Positions 1 to 5,328 of a DNA stretch of 6,506 bases are shown in pieces (position 1 is the stretch's first letter; the number at the start of each line of letters is the position of its first letter). The notes under the pieces are model-generated. The model was given only the letters and a program-made list of their open reading frames with translations, was not told the origin of the DNA and ran no database searches. The DNA comes from JAICIG01 sp035532215 (GTDB lineage: Bacteria > Planctomycetota > Planctomycetia > Pirellulales > JAICIG01): NCBI GenBank assembly GCA_035532215.1, contig DATKRK010000397.1:1-6506 (forward strand). Direction: 5' to 3'. Position numbers and translations under genes: made by a program.

Positions 1-46
1 CCGCGAGGCGCCGATCGGGGGCGGAGGGTTGAAATGGTTCGCGGAT

Positions 47-66
47 CCCAGGCATAAATGCCTGGG
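47..66. repeat. Perfect 20-base palindrome in the 3' flank of the operon
   Basis: The sequence CCCAGGCATAAATGCCTGGG has two 9-base arms that pair perfectly around a central AA. It lies about 115 bases beyond the stop codon of the mutase small subunit, and no coding region overlaps it convincingly. It resembles short dispersed palindromes I remember from planctomycete intergenic regions, but only one copy is present here, so the family assignment is inference. It could act as a transcript-end hairpin or be a passive repeat. Confidence 0.7.
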
Positions 67-70
67 CTAC

Positions 71-105
71 GTAAAAAACAGCCGCGGGGCCGCCTTGCAG
101 CCCCG
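71..105 (-). terminator. Possible intrinsic terminator of the thiolase-mutase operon
   Basis: Read on the minus strand, a G+C-rich hairpin (arms 100-105 and 85-90, six pairs, loop of nine bases that can close by two further pairs) is followed by a run of six T (complement of 73-78). It begins about 75 bases after the stop codon of the last gene in the operon, a sensible place for termination. The gap of about six bases between stem and T-run is longer than in a classical intrinsic terminator, so this is a candidate only. The palindromes at 47-66 and 140-155 could contribute to transcript ending. Confidence 0.4.
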
Positions 106-135
106 GGCAGCTTTAGAAGACCACTTGTGTAGAAC

Positions 136-164
136 ACCAGGGGGCTTACGCCCCCCGCTCGCCG
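136..164 (+). repeat. Copy 1 of a 29-base palindromic repeat (intergenic)
   Basis: The core GGGGGC-TTAC-GCCCCC (140-155) folds into a six-pair hairpin with a four-base loop, flanked by ACCA on the left and a CGCTCGCCG tail on the right. The same 29 bases, differing at one loop position (T versus G), occur at 2222-2250 on the other strand inside a coding sequence. It sits just past the end of the mutase small-subunit gene. Its asymmetric tail gives it an orientation, so it is a defined element and not merely a G/C hairpin. Confidence 0.8.
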
Positions 165-179
165 TTGGTCGTTCCCGGC

Positions 180-593
180 TCATCGAGCTGACGACACGCT
201 GGCCCGAATGAATTCGGCAATTTCCGGCAGCGGCGCTCCGGGCGTAAAGACTTTCGCCACGCCGAGCGCTTCGAGCCGCGGAATGTCGGCGTCGGGGATG
301 ATGCCGCCGACGATCAGCCGCACCCGATCGAGTCCGCGGCGGCGCAAGGCTTCGACCAGCGTCGGCACGAGCGTCAGATGAGCGCCGGAAAGAATGCTCA
401 CGCCCAGCACGTCGGCGTCTTCATCTTCGACGGCTCGCACCACGTCGTCGGCCGTCTGCCACAAGCCGGTGTAGATCACCTCCATGCCCGCGTCGCGGAG
501 CGCTCGGGCCACGACCTGAATCCCCCGGTCGTGCCCGTCGAGGCCGATCTTGGCCAAGACAATGCGAATGGGTCGAGTTGCGGAAGTCGCCAT
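180..593 (-). CDS. icmB: B12-binding small subunit of acyl-CoA mutase, probably isobutyryl-CoA mutase
   Basis: This 137-residue protein is a stand-alone cobalamin-binding domain that would pair with the large subunit encoded just upstream to give the active adenosylcobalamin-dependent carbon-skeleton mutase in the cytoplasm. The DxHxxG motif is at residues 19-24; His21 is the expected cobalt ligand, and Lys15 and Asp19 match the Lys-Asp-His set of methylmalonyl-CoA mutase (604, 608 and 610 in the Propionibacterium enzyme). The SxL motif is at 66-68 and the GG motif at 96-97. The length is close to the 136 residues I recall for Streptomyces IcmB. The ATG at 593 follows the large-subunit stop by eight bases; the longer open frame running upstream is the antisense-like shadow of the large subunit. 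A GGAG about 13 bases upstream is a weak ribosome site. The small domain alone does not show the substrate; the isobutyryl assignment comes from its partner. Confidence 0.88.
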   Translation of the reverse strand: MATSATRPIRIVLAKIGLDGHDRGIQVVARALRDAGMEVIYTGLWQTADDVVRAVEDEDADVLGVSILSGAHLTLVPTLVEALRRRGLDRVRLIVGGIIPDADIPRLEALGVAKVFTPGAPLPEIAEFIRASVSSAR

Positions 594-601
594 CGCGTCG
601 C

Positions 602-2305
602 TCAAGCTCCCATCCGGTAGCGGCCCAGCACGTCGGCCAGCGCGATCACGATTTCGCCCAGCGTCGTCTGGCAACGGGCCGCGGCCAACAGCGAGGGCAT
701 GATATTTTCGGTTCCGGCCGCTGCCCGGCGAATTTCGGCCAAGGCGCGCTCGACCGCCGCCCGATCGCGCTGGGCTTTGATGCTGGCCAGGTTCGCCTTC
801 TGGCGAGTCTCGATCGCCGGGTCGATTTCCAGCAGCGGAATCGACGACGGTTCCTCTTCGGCGAACGCGTTGACGCCGACGATCAGCTTCCGTTTGGCGT
901 CGACCTCGGTTTGGTAGCGGAACGCGCTTTCGGCGATCCGGCGGCGGAAATAGCCGCCCTCGACGGCCGCGATCATGCCGCCCGCTCGATCGATTTCGGC
1001 GAAGATCGCTTCGGCTTCCGCTTCCAAGGCGTCGGTCCAGGCTTCGAGCTGATAGCTGCCGCCGAGCGGATCGACCGAGTTGACCACGCCCGTCTCGTAG
1101 GCCGCCACTTGCTGCGTGCGCAGGGCGATCGTCACGGCCTCGAGCGTCGGCAGCGAGAGCGTCTCGTCGCGGCTGTTGGTGTGCAGCGATTGGCAGCCGC
1201 CCAGCACGGCGGCTAGCGCCTGGTAAGCGACCCGCACCACGTTGACCTCGGGCTGCTGTGCTTGCAGGCTGACGCCGGACGTCTGGGCGTGAAACCGCAG
1301 CGCCCAACTGCGCGGGTCCTTGGCGCCGTATCGCTCGCGCAAATGGCGAGCCCAGATGCGCCGCGCCGCGCGGAACTTGGCGATCTCTTCCAGGAAATCG
1401 TTGTGCGAATTGAAGAAAAACGACAGCCGCGGCGCAAAGGCGTCGATGTCGAGCCCGCGAACCTGCGTTTGCTCGACGTAATGAAACCCGTCGGCCAGCG
1501 TAAAGGCCAGTTCTTCGGCGGCCGTGCTGCCGGCCTCGCGAATGTGATAGCCGCTGATCGACACTGGATTGAACTGTGGAACCTCGCGCGTGCAGAATTC
1601 GATCGTGTCGATCACCAGCCGCACGCTCGCCCGCGGCGGGAAGACGAACTCGTTCTGGGCGTGATATTCCTTGAGAATGTCGTTTTGCAGCGTGCCGCGC
1701 AGTTTGTCCCAACCGACACCCTGCCGTTCGGCCGTCACCAGATAAAAGGCCAGCACGATCGCCGCCGGGGCGTTGATCGTCATCGAGACGCTGACCGAGC
1801 CCAGATCGATGCCGGCGAACAGTCGCTCGAAATCGTCGATCGCATCGATCGCTACGCCCAAGCGTCCGACTTCGCCGCCCGCGTTGGCATGATCGCTGTC
1901 GAGGCCCATCAAGGTCGGCAGGTCGAAGGCCGTACTGAGCCCGGTCTGGCCTTTGGCCAGCAAGAACTTGAAACGCTCGTTCGTCTCTCCCGGCGTGCCG
2001 AAGCCGGCGAATTGCCGCATCGTCCACAGCCGCCCGCGATACAGATTCGCGTGGATGCCGCGGGTGAACGGATACTGGCCCGGATAGCCGAGCTGGCTCG
2101 CGTATTCATCGCTGATGTCCGGCGGAAGATAGACCGGTGCTACTTTGCGGCCGCTGACCGTCGTCAGGCTGATTTCGCGCTCGGGGGCGCTGGCCAGAGC
2201 GCGCTCGAATGCGGCCTGCTCCGGCGAGCGGGGGGCGTCAGCCCCCTGGTCTGGCACAAGTTTCTCCGCAGCGTTCAATTTCACTTGTACACGATCCTCG
2301 GGCAC
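602..2305 (-). CDS. icmA: Acyl-CoA mutase large subunit with isobutyryl-CoA mutase residues
   Basis: This 567-residue protein is the substrate-binding barrel subunit of a B12-dependent acyl-CoA mutase, without a fused cobalamin domain. Family landmarks are SGRKVAPVY (51-59), YPFTRG (78-83), FDLPT (127-131), QNDILKEY (207-214), SGYHIREAG (251-259, active-site Tyr253 and His254) and SLHTNSRDE (373-381). By motif alignment with Propionibacterium methylmalonyl-CoA mutase, Tyr89 becomes Phe99 (in RQFAGF) and the carboxylate-binding Arg207 becomes Gln217 (in KEYHAQNE). Phe and Gln at these places are known from isobutyryl-CoA mutase (Phe80, Gln198 in Streptomyces), while 2-hydroxyisobutyryl-CoA mutase has Ile and Gln. 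The expected reaction is isobutyryl-CoA to n-butyryl-CoA and back. The length is close to the 566 residues I recall for IcmA. Only a GTG start is possible near the 5' end (codon 1, or GTG codons 8 or 17); the first in-frame ATG is codon 96. It starts four bases after the thiolase stop, with AGGA very close to the GTG. Codons 19-28 are made of a palindromic repeat. Automated annotation would likely call it methylmalonyl-CoA mutase. Confidence 0.85.
   Translation of the reverse strand: MPEDRVQVKLNAAEKLVPDQGADAPRSPEQAAFERALASAPEREISLTTVSGRKVAPVYLPPDISDEYASQLGYPGQYPFTRGIHANLYRGRLWTMRQFAGFGTPGETNERFKFLLAKGQTGLSTAFDLPTLMGLDSDHANAGGEVGRLGVAIDAIDDFERLFAGIDLGSVSVSMTINAPAAIVLAFYLVTAERQGVGWDKLRGTLQNDILKEYHAQNEFVFPPRASVRLVIDTIEFCTREVPQFNPVSISGYHIREAGSTAAEELAFTLADGFHYVEQTQVRGLDIDAFAPRLSFFFNSHNDFLEEIAKFRAARRIWARHLRERYGAKDPRSWALRFHAQTSGVSLQAQQPEVNVVRVAYQALAAVLGGCQSLHTNSRDETLSLPTLEAVTIALRTQQVAAYETGVVNSVDPLGGSYQLEAWTDALEAEAEAIFAEIDRAGGMIAAVEGGYFRRRIAESAFRYQTEVDAKRKLIVGVNAFAEEEPSSIPLLEIDPAIETRQKANLASIKAQRDRAAVERALAEIRRAAAGTENIMPSLLAAARCQTTLGEIVIALADVLGRYRMGA
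2222..2250 (-). repeat. Copy 2 of the 29-base palindromic repeat, translated inside icmA
   Basis: On the minus strand these bases match the element at 136-164 at 28 of 29 positions (loop T replaced by G). Here the element is read in frame and supplies codons 19-28 of the mutase large subunit (residues DQGADAPRSP, the first codon shared). It falls in the variable N-terminal stretch before the conserved SGRKVAPVY block, where an insertion would be tolerated. The hairpin core GGGGGC-TGAC-GCCCCC would also form in the mRNA about 60 bases after the start codon. Confidence 0.8.
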
Positions 2306-2309
2306 GTTC

Positions 2310-3488
2310 CTAAACTCGTTCTACGATCATCGCCACTGCATTGCCGCCGCCCAGGCACAATGACGCCAATCCGCGGCTCAATCCGCGCTCAGCCAAAGCG
2401 TGCAGCAGCGTAACCAGCACGCGGGCGCCGCTGGCGCCGATCGGATGGCCGAGGGCAATCGCCCCGCCGTTGACGTTGAGCTTGCCCGGATCGAGTTCCA
2501 GCGGTCGCATGCAGGCCAGACATTGCGCGGCGAAAGCTTCGTTCAGTTCGAACAGATCGATATCGGCCGTCGTCATCCGGGCCTTGGCCAGCGCCTGCTC
2601 GATCGCCGTCACCGGAGCAATGAAGATCTCCTTGGGCGCCACGCCGCTGGTCGCCGCGGCAACGATTTTGGCCTTCAGCGGCGAATGGCTCTCGCGGGCG
2701 GTCGCCTCGTCGACCACCACCAAGGCGGCGGCGCCGTCGCTGAGTTGCGAGGCGTTGCCGGCCGTCGCCGTGCCCGCCGGGTCGAAGGCCGGCTTGAGCG
2801 CAGCGAGCTTTTCGACGGTCGAATCGGAACGCGGGCCTTCGTCGCGATCGACGATCACGTCCCCCTTGCGACTCGGAACTTTCACCGGCACGATTTCACG
2901 CTCAAAGCGTCCCTCGGCGATCGCCGCCGCGGCTCGGCGATGGCTCTCGGCGGAGAAAGCATCTTGATCGGCTCGCGAGACGCCGCGGCTGGCGGCGATG
3001 TAGTCGGCCTCGGCGCCCATCGCCACGTTTTCGAACGCGCACCACAGCCCGTCGTGAATCATCGAATCGAGCACCGTTTGCGGGCCGAATTTCCAACCTT
3101 CGCGCGTGCCCGTCAGCAGATGCGGGGCGCGGCTCATGCATTCCATGCCGCCCGCTACGATCACGCGAGCGTCGCCCGAGCGGATCGCCTGGTCGGCCAG
3201 CATCACCGCCTTGAGCCCCGAGCCGCACATTTTGTTGATCGTGAGGGCGGCGACGGTCGGGGGCAAACCGGCCGCCAGCGCCGCCTGTCGAGCGGGCGCC
3301 TGGCCCACGCCGGCCGTCAGGATTTCGCCCATGATGACTTCTTCGACGCGCTCGCCGGCAATTCCACAGCGCCGGAGTGCTTCGGCGATCGCCACCGCGC
3401 CCAGCTTGGGCGCCGGAAGGCTCGCTAATCCGCCCAAAAACTTGCCGATCGGCGTGCGGCAGCCGCCGAGAAGATAGGCATGTGCCAT
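2310..3488 (-). CDS. Acetyl-CoA acetyltransferase (biosynthetic-type thiolase)
   Basis: This 392-residue thiolase would reversibly condense two acetyl-CoA to acetoacetyl-CoA, or cleave a short 3-ketoacyl-CoA, in the cytoplasm. The nucleophile is Cys88 in NKMCGSGLKA; the second active-site set is Asn316 (NEAFAAQ), His348 (GHPIGASGARVL) and Cys378 (CLGGGNAVA). The last three fall on the same numbers as in the Zoogloea enzyme (Asn316, His348, Cys378) and the nucleophile is one off (Cys89), so the fold is complete and intact. The N-terminus MAHAYLLGGCRTPIGKF is typical, supporting the ATG at 3488; GGCGGA upstream is only a weak ribosome site. It is the first gene of the operon, four bases before the mutase large subunit, with a TATAAT box about 45 bases upstream. 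The coupling to a C4 acyl-CoA mutase fits a role at the acetoacetyl-CoA end of butyryl-CoA metabolism; a longer-chain preference (FadA-like) cannot be excluded. Confidence 0.93.
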   Translation of the reverse strand: MAHAYLLGGCRTPIGKFLGGLASLPAPKLGAVAIAEALRRCGIAGERVEEVIMGEILTAGVGQAPARQAALAAGLPPTVAALTINKMCGSGLKAVMLADQAIRSGDARVIVAGGMECMSRAPHLLTGTREGWKFGPQTVLDSMIHDGLWCAFENVAMGAEADYIAASRGVSRADQDAFSAESHRRAAAAIAEGRFEREIVPVKVPSRKGDVIVDRDEGPRSDSTVEKLAALKPAFDPAGTATAGNASQLSDGAAALVVVDEATARESHSPLKAKIVAAATSGVAPKEIFIAPVTAIEQALAKARMTTADIDLFELNEAFAAQCLACMRPLELDPGKLNVNGGAIALGHPIGASGARVLVTLLHALAERGLSRGLASLCLGGGNAVAMIVERV

Positions 3489-3532
3489 TGAAAATCCGCC
3501 TTCGTCTGCTTTTCTGCAATGAAACTAGAGTA

Positions 3533-3538
3533 ATTATA
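3533..3538 (-). promoter_or_regulatory. Candidate -10 box for the thiolase-mutase operon
   Basis: The minus strand reads TATAAT, the exact consensus of a housekeeping sigma factor -10 element, in an otherwise GC-rich sequence. Transcription would begin near 3525, leaving a leader of roughly 37 bases before the thiolase ATG. At a 17-base spacing the -35 position reads AAGACC, a poor match to TTGACA, so activity may depend on an activator or on the G-rich DNA upstream. No TG extension is present. Confidence 0.5.
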
Positions 3539-3560
3539 CCGCAAGGAGGGATGACGGTCT

Positions 3561-3586
3561 TTGAAAAGGGGATAGGGGGATGGGAG
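3561..3586 (+). repeat. Left arm of a long inverted repeat
   Basis: The arm starts TTGAAAAGGGGATAGGGGGA and continues TGGGAG. Its inverted partner is at 3783-3808, differing by one missing A in the A-run and one extra A near the inner end. The arms enclose about 196 bases, and the whole block measures about 248 bases. No target-site duplication is visible outside the arms. Confidence 0.7.
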
Positions 3587-3592
3587 TATGGG
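3568..3592 (+). other. Putative G-quadruplex motif
   Basis: Four runs of three or more G (3568-3571, 3575-3579, 3582-3584, 3590-3592) are separated by loops of three, two and five bases, which satisfies the standard pattern for an intramolecular G-quadruplex on the plus strand. It lies about 30 bases upstream of the TATAAT box and overlaps the left inverted-repeat arm. In the transcription direction of the operon this is the non-template side complement, so any effect would be on DNA structure near the promoter. Confidence 0.5.
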
Positions 3593-3710
3593 CAAGAAGT
3601 AGCTGTAATAATTAGGATCTGTGAAGAGACATTTGGGCACTCGGAGACGCGGAGCCGCAGAGGAGGAACCCAAAGGGGCGGCGATCCGTTTGGTCACGAA
3701 TTCCGTTCCG

Positions 3711-3740
3711 TTTCGCGTTTTCGCACTTTCGCGTTTTCGC
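3711..3740 (+). repeat. Tandem 16-base repeat, just under two units
   Basis: The 14 bases TTTCGCGTTTTCGC occur at 3711-3724 and again at 3727-3740, separated by AC, giving a period of 16. Each unit is itself built from two TTTCGC-like halves. It lies between the arms of the inverted repeat. Only two copies are present, so it is better seen as a simple repeat than as an array of binding sites. Confidence 0.7.
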
Positions 3741-3782
3741 GATTCCCCGCTCCATAGTCTTTTCCTTGATCCCCTTCATCTC

Positions 3783-3808
3783 CTCCTCATCCCCCTATCC
3801 CCTTTCAA
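3783..3808 (-). repeat. Right arm of a long inverted repeat
   Basis: On the minus strand this reads TTGAAAGGGGATAGGGGGAT followed by GAGGAG, the partner of 3561-3586. It begins about 30 bases after the ceramidase-like stop codon. If the right-hand transcript continued through to 3561, the two arms could pair as a long stem, but the spacing of nearly 200 bases makes this uncertain. Confidence 0.7.
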
Positions 3809-3839
3809 CAAAAGGCGCCCTCCTCTCACGCGTCGACTC

Positions 3840-5309
3840 TCAATTGGCGCCGACCCACTCGCCGATCTGCGCGGCGATTTCCTCGATCAGCCGTTCCAGG
3901 CTGCCAGGGGCCAACAGGGCGATCGTCTCTTGATAGATGCCTGTGCCGTAAATGTCGCGCGGCGGCAGGTAAGTGTGCAGCGAGCCGTTGACGACGGTGG
4001 CGACGACGATCATGGCTTGTGGGAAACGCTCTCGCAAGCTCCGCTGGAGCAGTTGGTAATGCTCCGACTCGACGGCGACCCAGATCGCGCGGCCGATCTG
4101 CCAGAGATGAATCGGAAACGGATAGCTGTCTTTGCCCGAGAGGGAGCCGAGCCGCACCAATTGTCGGATCGCAATTTCCGCCTTGGCCCGGCAGTCGCGG
4201 GCCAACGCCTCGTCGCCGGCTGCGCGGGCCGCCGTTTCGGCCGCCTGCTGCCGCTCGCGTTCGGCGGTGATTTCGGCCGTGGTGGGAATGCCCGGCCGAT
4301 AGGCCAAATCGACCGTCCAACGGCGATATCGCCACAGGCCCTCGTCGTCGAGCGCTTCGCCCGCGATCGGCTCGTGTTTCCAGACGCCGATCGTAGCGCC
4401 CGAAACGACCGGCCCCGCGTAATGGTACTCGGTAGCCGGATGCGGCAGCGCTTCGAGGGTCGCCAGCGCCGCATAACCGAGTTGCCGCCCGTTGCGGTCG
4501 GCGACCGCTGTGTCGCCGACGTAGCCATTGCGAGGCCCCAAGTCTCCCGAGGCGCCTTGGATGAAAAAACAGGGCTTCGAAGTGGCCTCTTCGACTACTT
4601 CCCGCATGGCGCCCGGATAGTCGGGACTGATGAGCGTGTTGTCCCAGGCCAGCGTCGTCGGATGACAGGCGTAGTTGACGATCGTGCCCAGCGTCTGGTT
4701 CTGAAAGTCGGCGATGCGAGCCACGACGAGAGTATCGTCGGCCGGGCCTTCCGGGTGGAAGCCGCATACCCACTGGCCGCTCGCCTCGTCCCACAAATCG
4801 CGATGGCAGGCGAGCGAACAGCGGCCCAAACCGTAAGTGATGGTCGCAGGCTGCCTTGCGGTCTGGGCCTGCCGCACGAGGCCCGCGAGCTTGCCGGCCA
4901 GTTCTTCCAAGTACGGCTCGATCAACTCCCCGCCGGGCAGTGAGGCCCGCTCGAGCCCCATCAGCCCCGCTGCGTGCGTGTGCGAGAACATCACCAGCAG
5001 CCGCTCGACGGGCACGCCGGTCGCCGCAGAAACGCGCTCTCGCAAGGTCGTCATTTCCTTGCCCCAGAGCAGGCACAGGTCGACGGCCAGCAAGAAGATT
5101 TCGTGCTCGGCGCCGTCGTCGGGCCGGCGGCGTTCCGGCGCCGGTTCGAGCGCGAGAGCGGTGGCGGTGAGCGGGCGGTGGACGCCGGTCGAGCGGTCGT
5201 GGGTCGCGGCGCCCCACATGCGGTGATATATACCCACGGGCGGCGTGATATCGCAACGAGCGAGGCCGGCCCGGCAGAGACTTTCCGGAGTTTTTAGAGA
5301 ATAAGTCAT
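3840..5309 (-). CDS. Neutral/alkaline ceramidase-fold hydrolase, cytoplasmic, substrate unknown
   Basis: This 489-residue protein has the N-terminal domain of neutral/alkaline non-lysosomal ceramidases, zinc amidases. Seen are the DITPPVG start of the fold (20-26), SHTH (109-112, zinc and active-site His110 and His112), CHPTTLAWDNTLISPDYPG (215-233, zinc His216), QGASGDLGP (251-259), an ESEHY stretch with Glu414/Glu416 in the place of the zinc glutamate, and YLPPRDIYGTGIYQE (447-461) in the place of the zinc tyrosine. The serine of Pseudomonas ceramidase (Ser274, in NLSPN) aligns with Gly258, so ceramide cleavage is doubtful. No signal peptide or membrane segment is visible, unlike secreted ceramidases, and the C-terminal immunoglobulin-like domain is absent. 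Residues 345-382 form a charged, alanine-rich helix. The ATG at 5309 was chosen over an upstream start at 5399 because the latter would overlap the transporter gene by 71 bases and adds an unrelated tail. It follows the transporter by 19 bases with no clear ribosome site, suggesting a shared transcript. Confidence 0.75.
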   Translation of the reverse strand: MTYSLKTPESLCRAGLARCDITPPVGIYHRMWGAATHDRSTGVHRPLTATALALEPAPERRRPDDGAEHEIFLLAVDLCLLWGKEMTTLRERVSAATGVPVERLLVMFSHTHAAGLMGLERASLPGGELIEPYLEELAGKLAGLVRQAQTARQPATITYGLGRCSLACHRDLWDEASGQWVCGFHPEGPADDTLVVARIADFQNQTLGTIVNYACHPTTLAWDNTLISPDYPGAMREVVEEATSKPCFFIQGASGDLGPRNGYVGDTAVADRNGRQLGYAALATLEALPHPATEYHYAGPVVSGATIGVWKHEPIAGEALDDEGLWRYRRWTVDLAYRPGIPTTAEITAERERQQAAETAARAAGDEALARDCRAKAEIAIRQLVRLGSLSGKDSYPFPIHLWQIGRAIWVAVESEHYQLLQRSLRERFPQAMIVVATVVNGSLHTYLPPRDIYGTGIYQETIALLAPGSLERLIEEIAAQIGEWVGAN

Positions 5310-5328
5310 GTTGTTTGCGTCTTGGAGG

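Larger units (their letters stand above)
3489..3839. other. Gene-free intergenic region rich in short repeats
   Basis: No convincing gene lies in these 351 bases between the ceramidase-like gene and the thiolase. From right to left in the direction of transcription it holds a purine-rich arm (minus strand) after the ceramidase-like stop, a tandem TTTCGCG-type repeat, a stretch resembling the CGGAGACGCGGAG style of dispersed repeat (3639-3665), an AT-rich patch (3600-3620), a second inverted arm with a G-run motif, and the promoter of the left operon. No clear intrinsic terminator for the right block is visible; a GGCGCC followed by TTTT (minus strand, 3812-3819) is too small to count. Confidence 0.75.

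Noticed and set aside
29..211. Short plus-strand open frame of 60 codons at the left end
   Set aside because: It is made of the palindromes and the terminator-like hairpin and runs into the end of the small-subunit gene; no ribosome site or protein-like composition.
180..2027. Very long open frame (615 codons) running through the mutase large-subunit gene into the small subunit
   Set aside because: Only its last 137 codons are real (small subunit). The upstream part is an arginine-rich, low-complexity shadow of the large subunit in another frame, a common effect of high GC.
602..2305. Assignment as ordinary methylmalonyl-CoA mutase
   Set aside because: The carboxylate-binding arginine is replaced by glutamine and the partner tyrosine by phenylalanine, which argues against a dicarboxylic acyl-CoA substrate.
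1262..2413. Long plus-strand open frame of 383 codons opposite the mutase
   Set aside because: The translation has no recognisable motif and is biased to Arg, Ala and Gln; the opposite strand encodes a well-conserved enzyme there.
2400..3428. Plus-strand open frame of 342 codons opposite the thiolase
   Set aside because: It is a GC-driven shadow; the thiolase active-site motifs on the minus strand are complete and uninterrupted.
3711..3740. CRISPR-like array from the TTTCGCG repeats
   Set aside because: Only two short units with a two-base gap; there are no unique spacers and no cas genes.
3551..3757. Possible small plus-strand gene with AAGGAGGG directly before an ATG
   Set aside because: The Shine-Dalgarno-like run touches the ATG, leaving no proper spacing, and the reading frame passes through the G-runs and the tandem repeat, giving a non-protein-like product.
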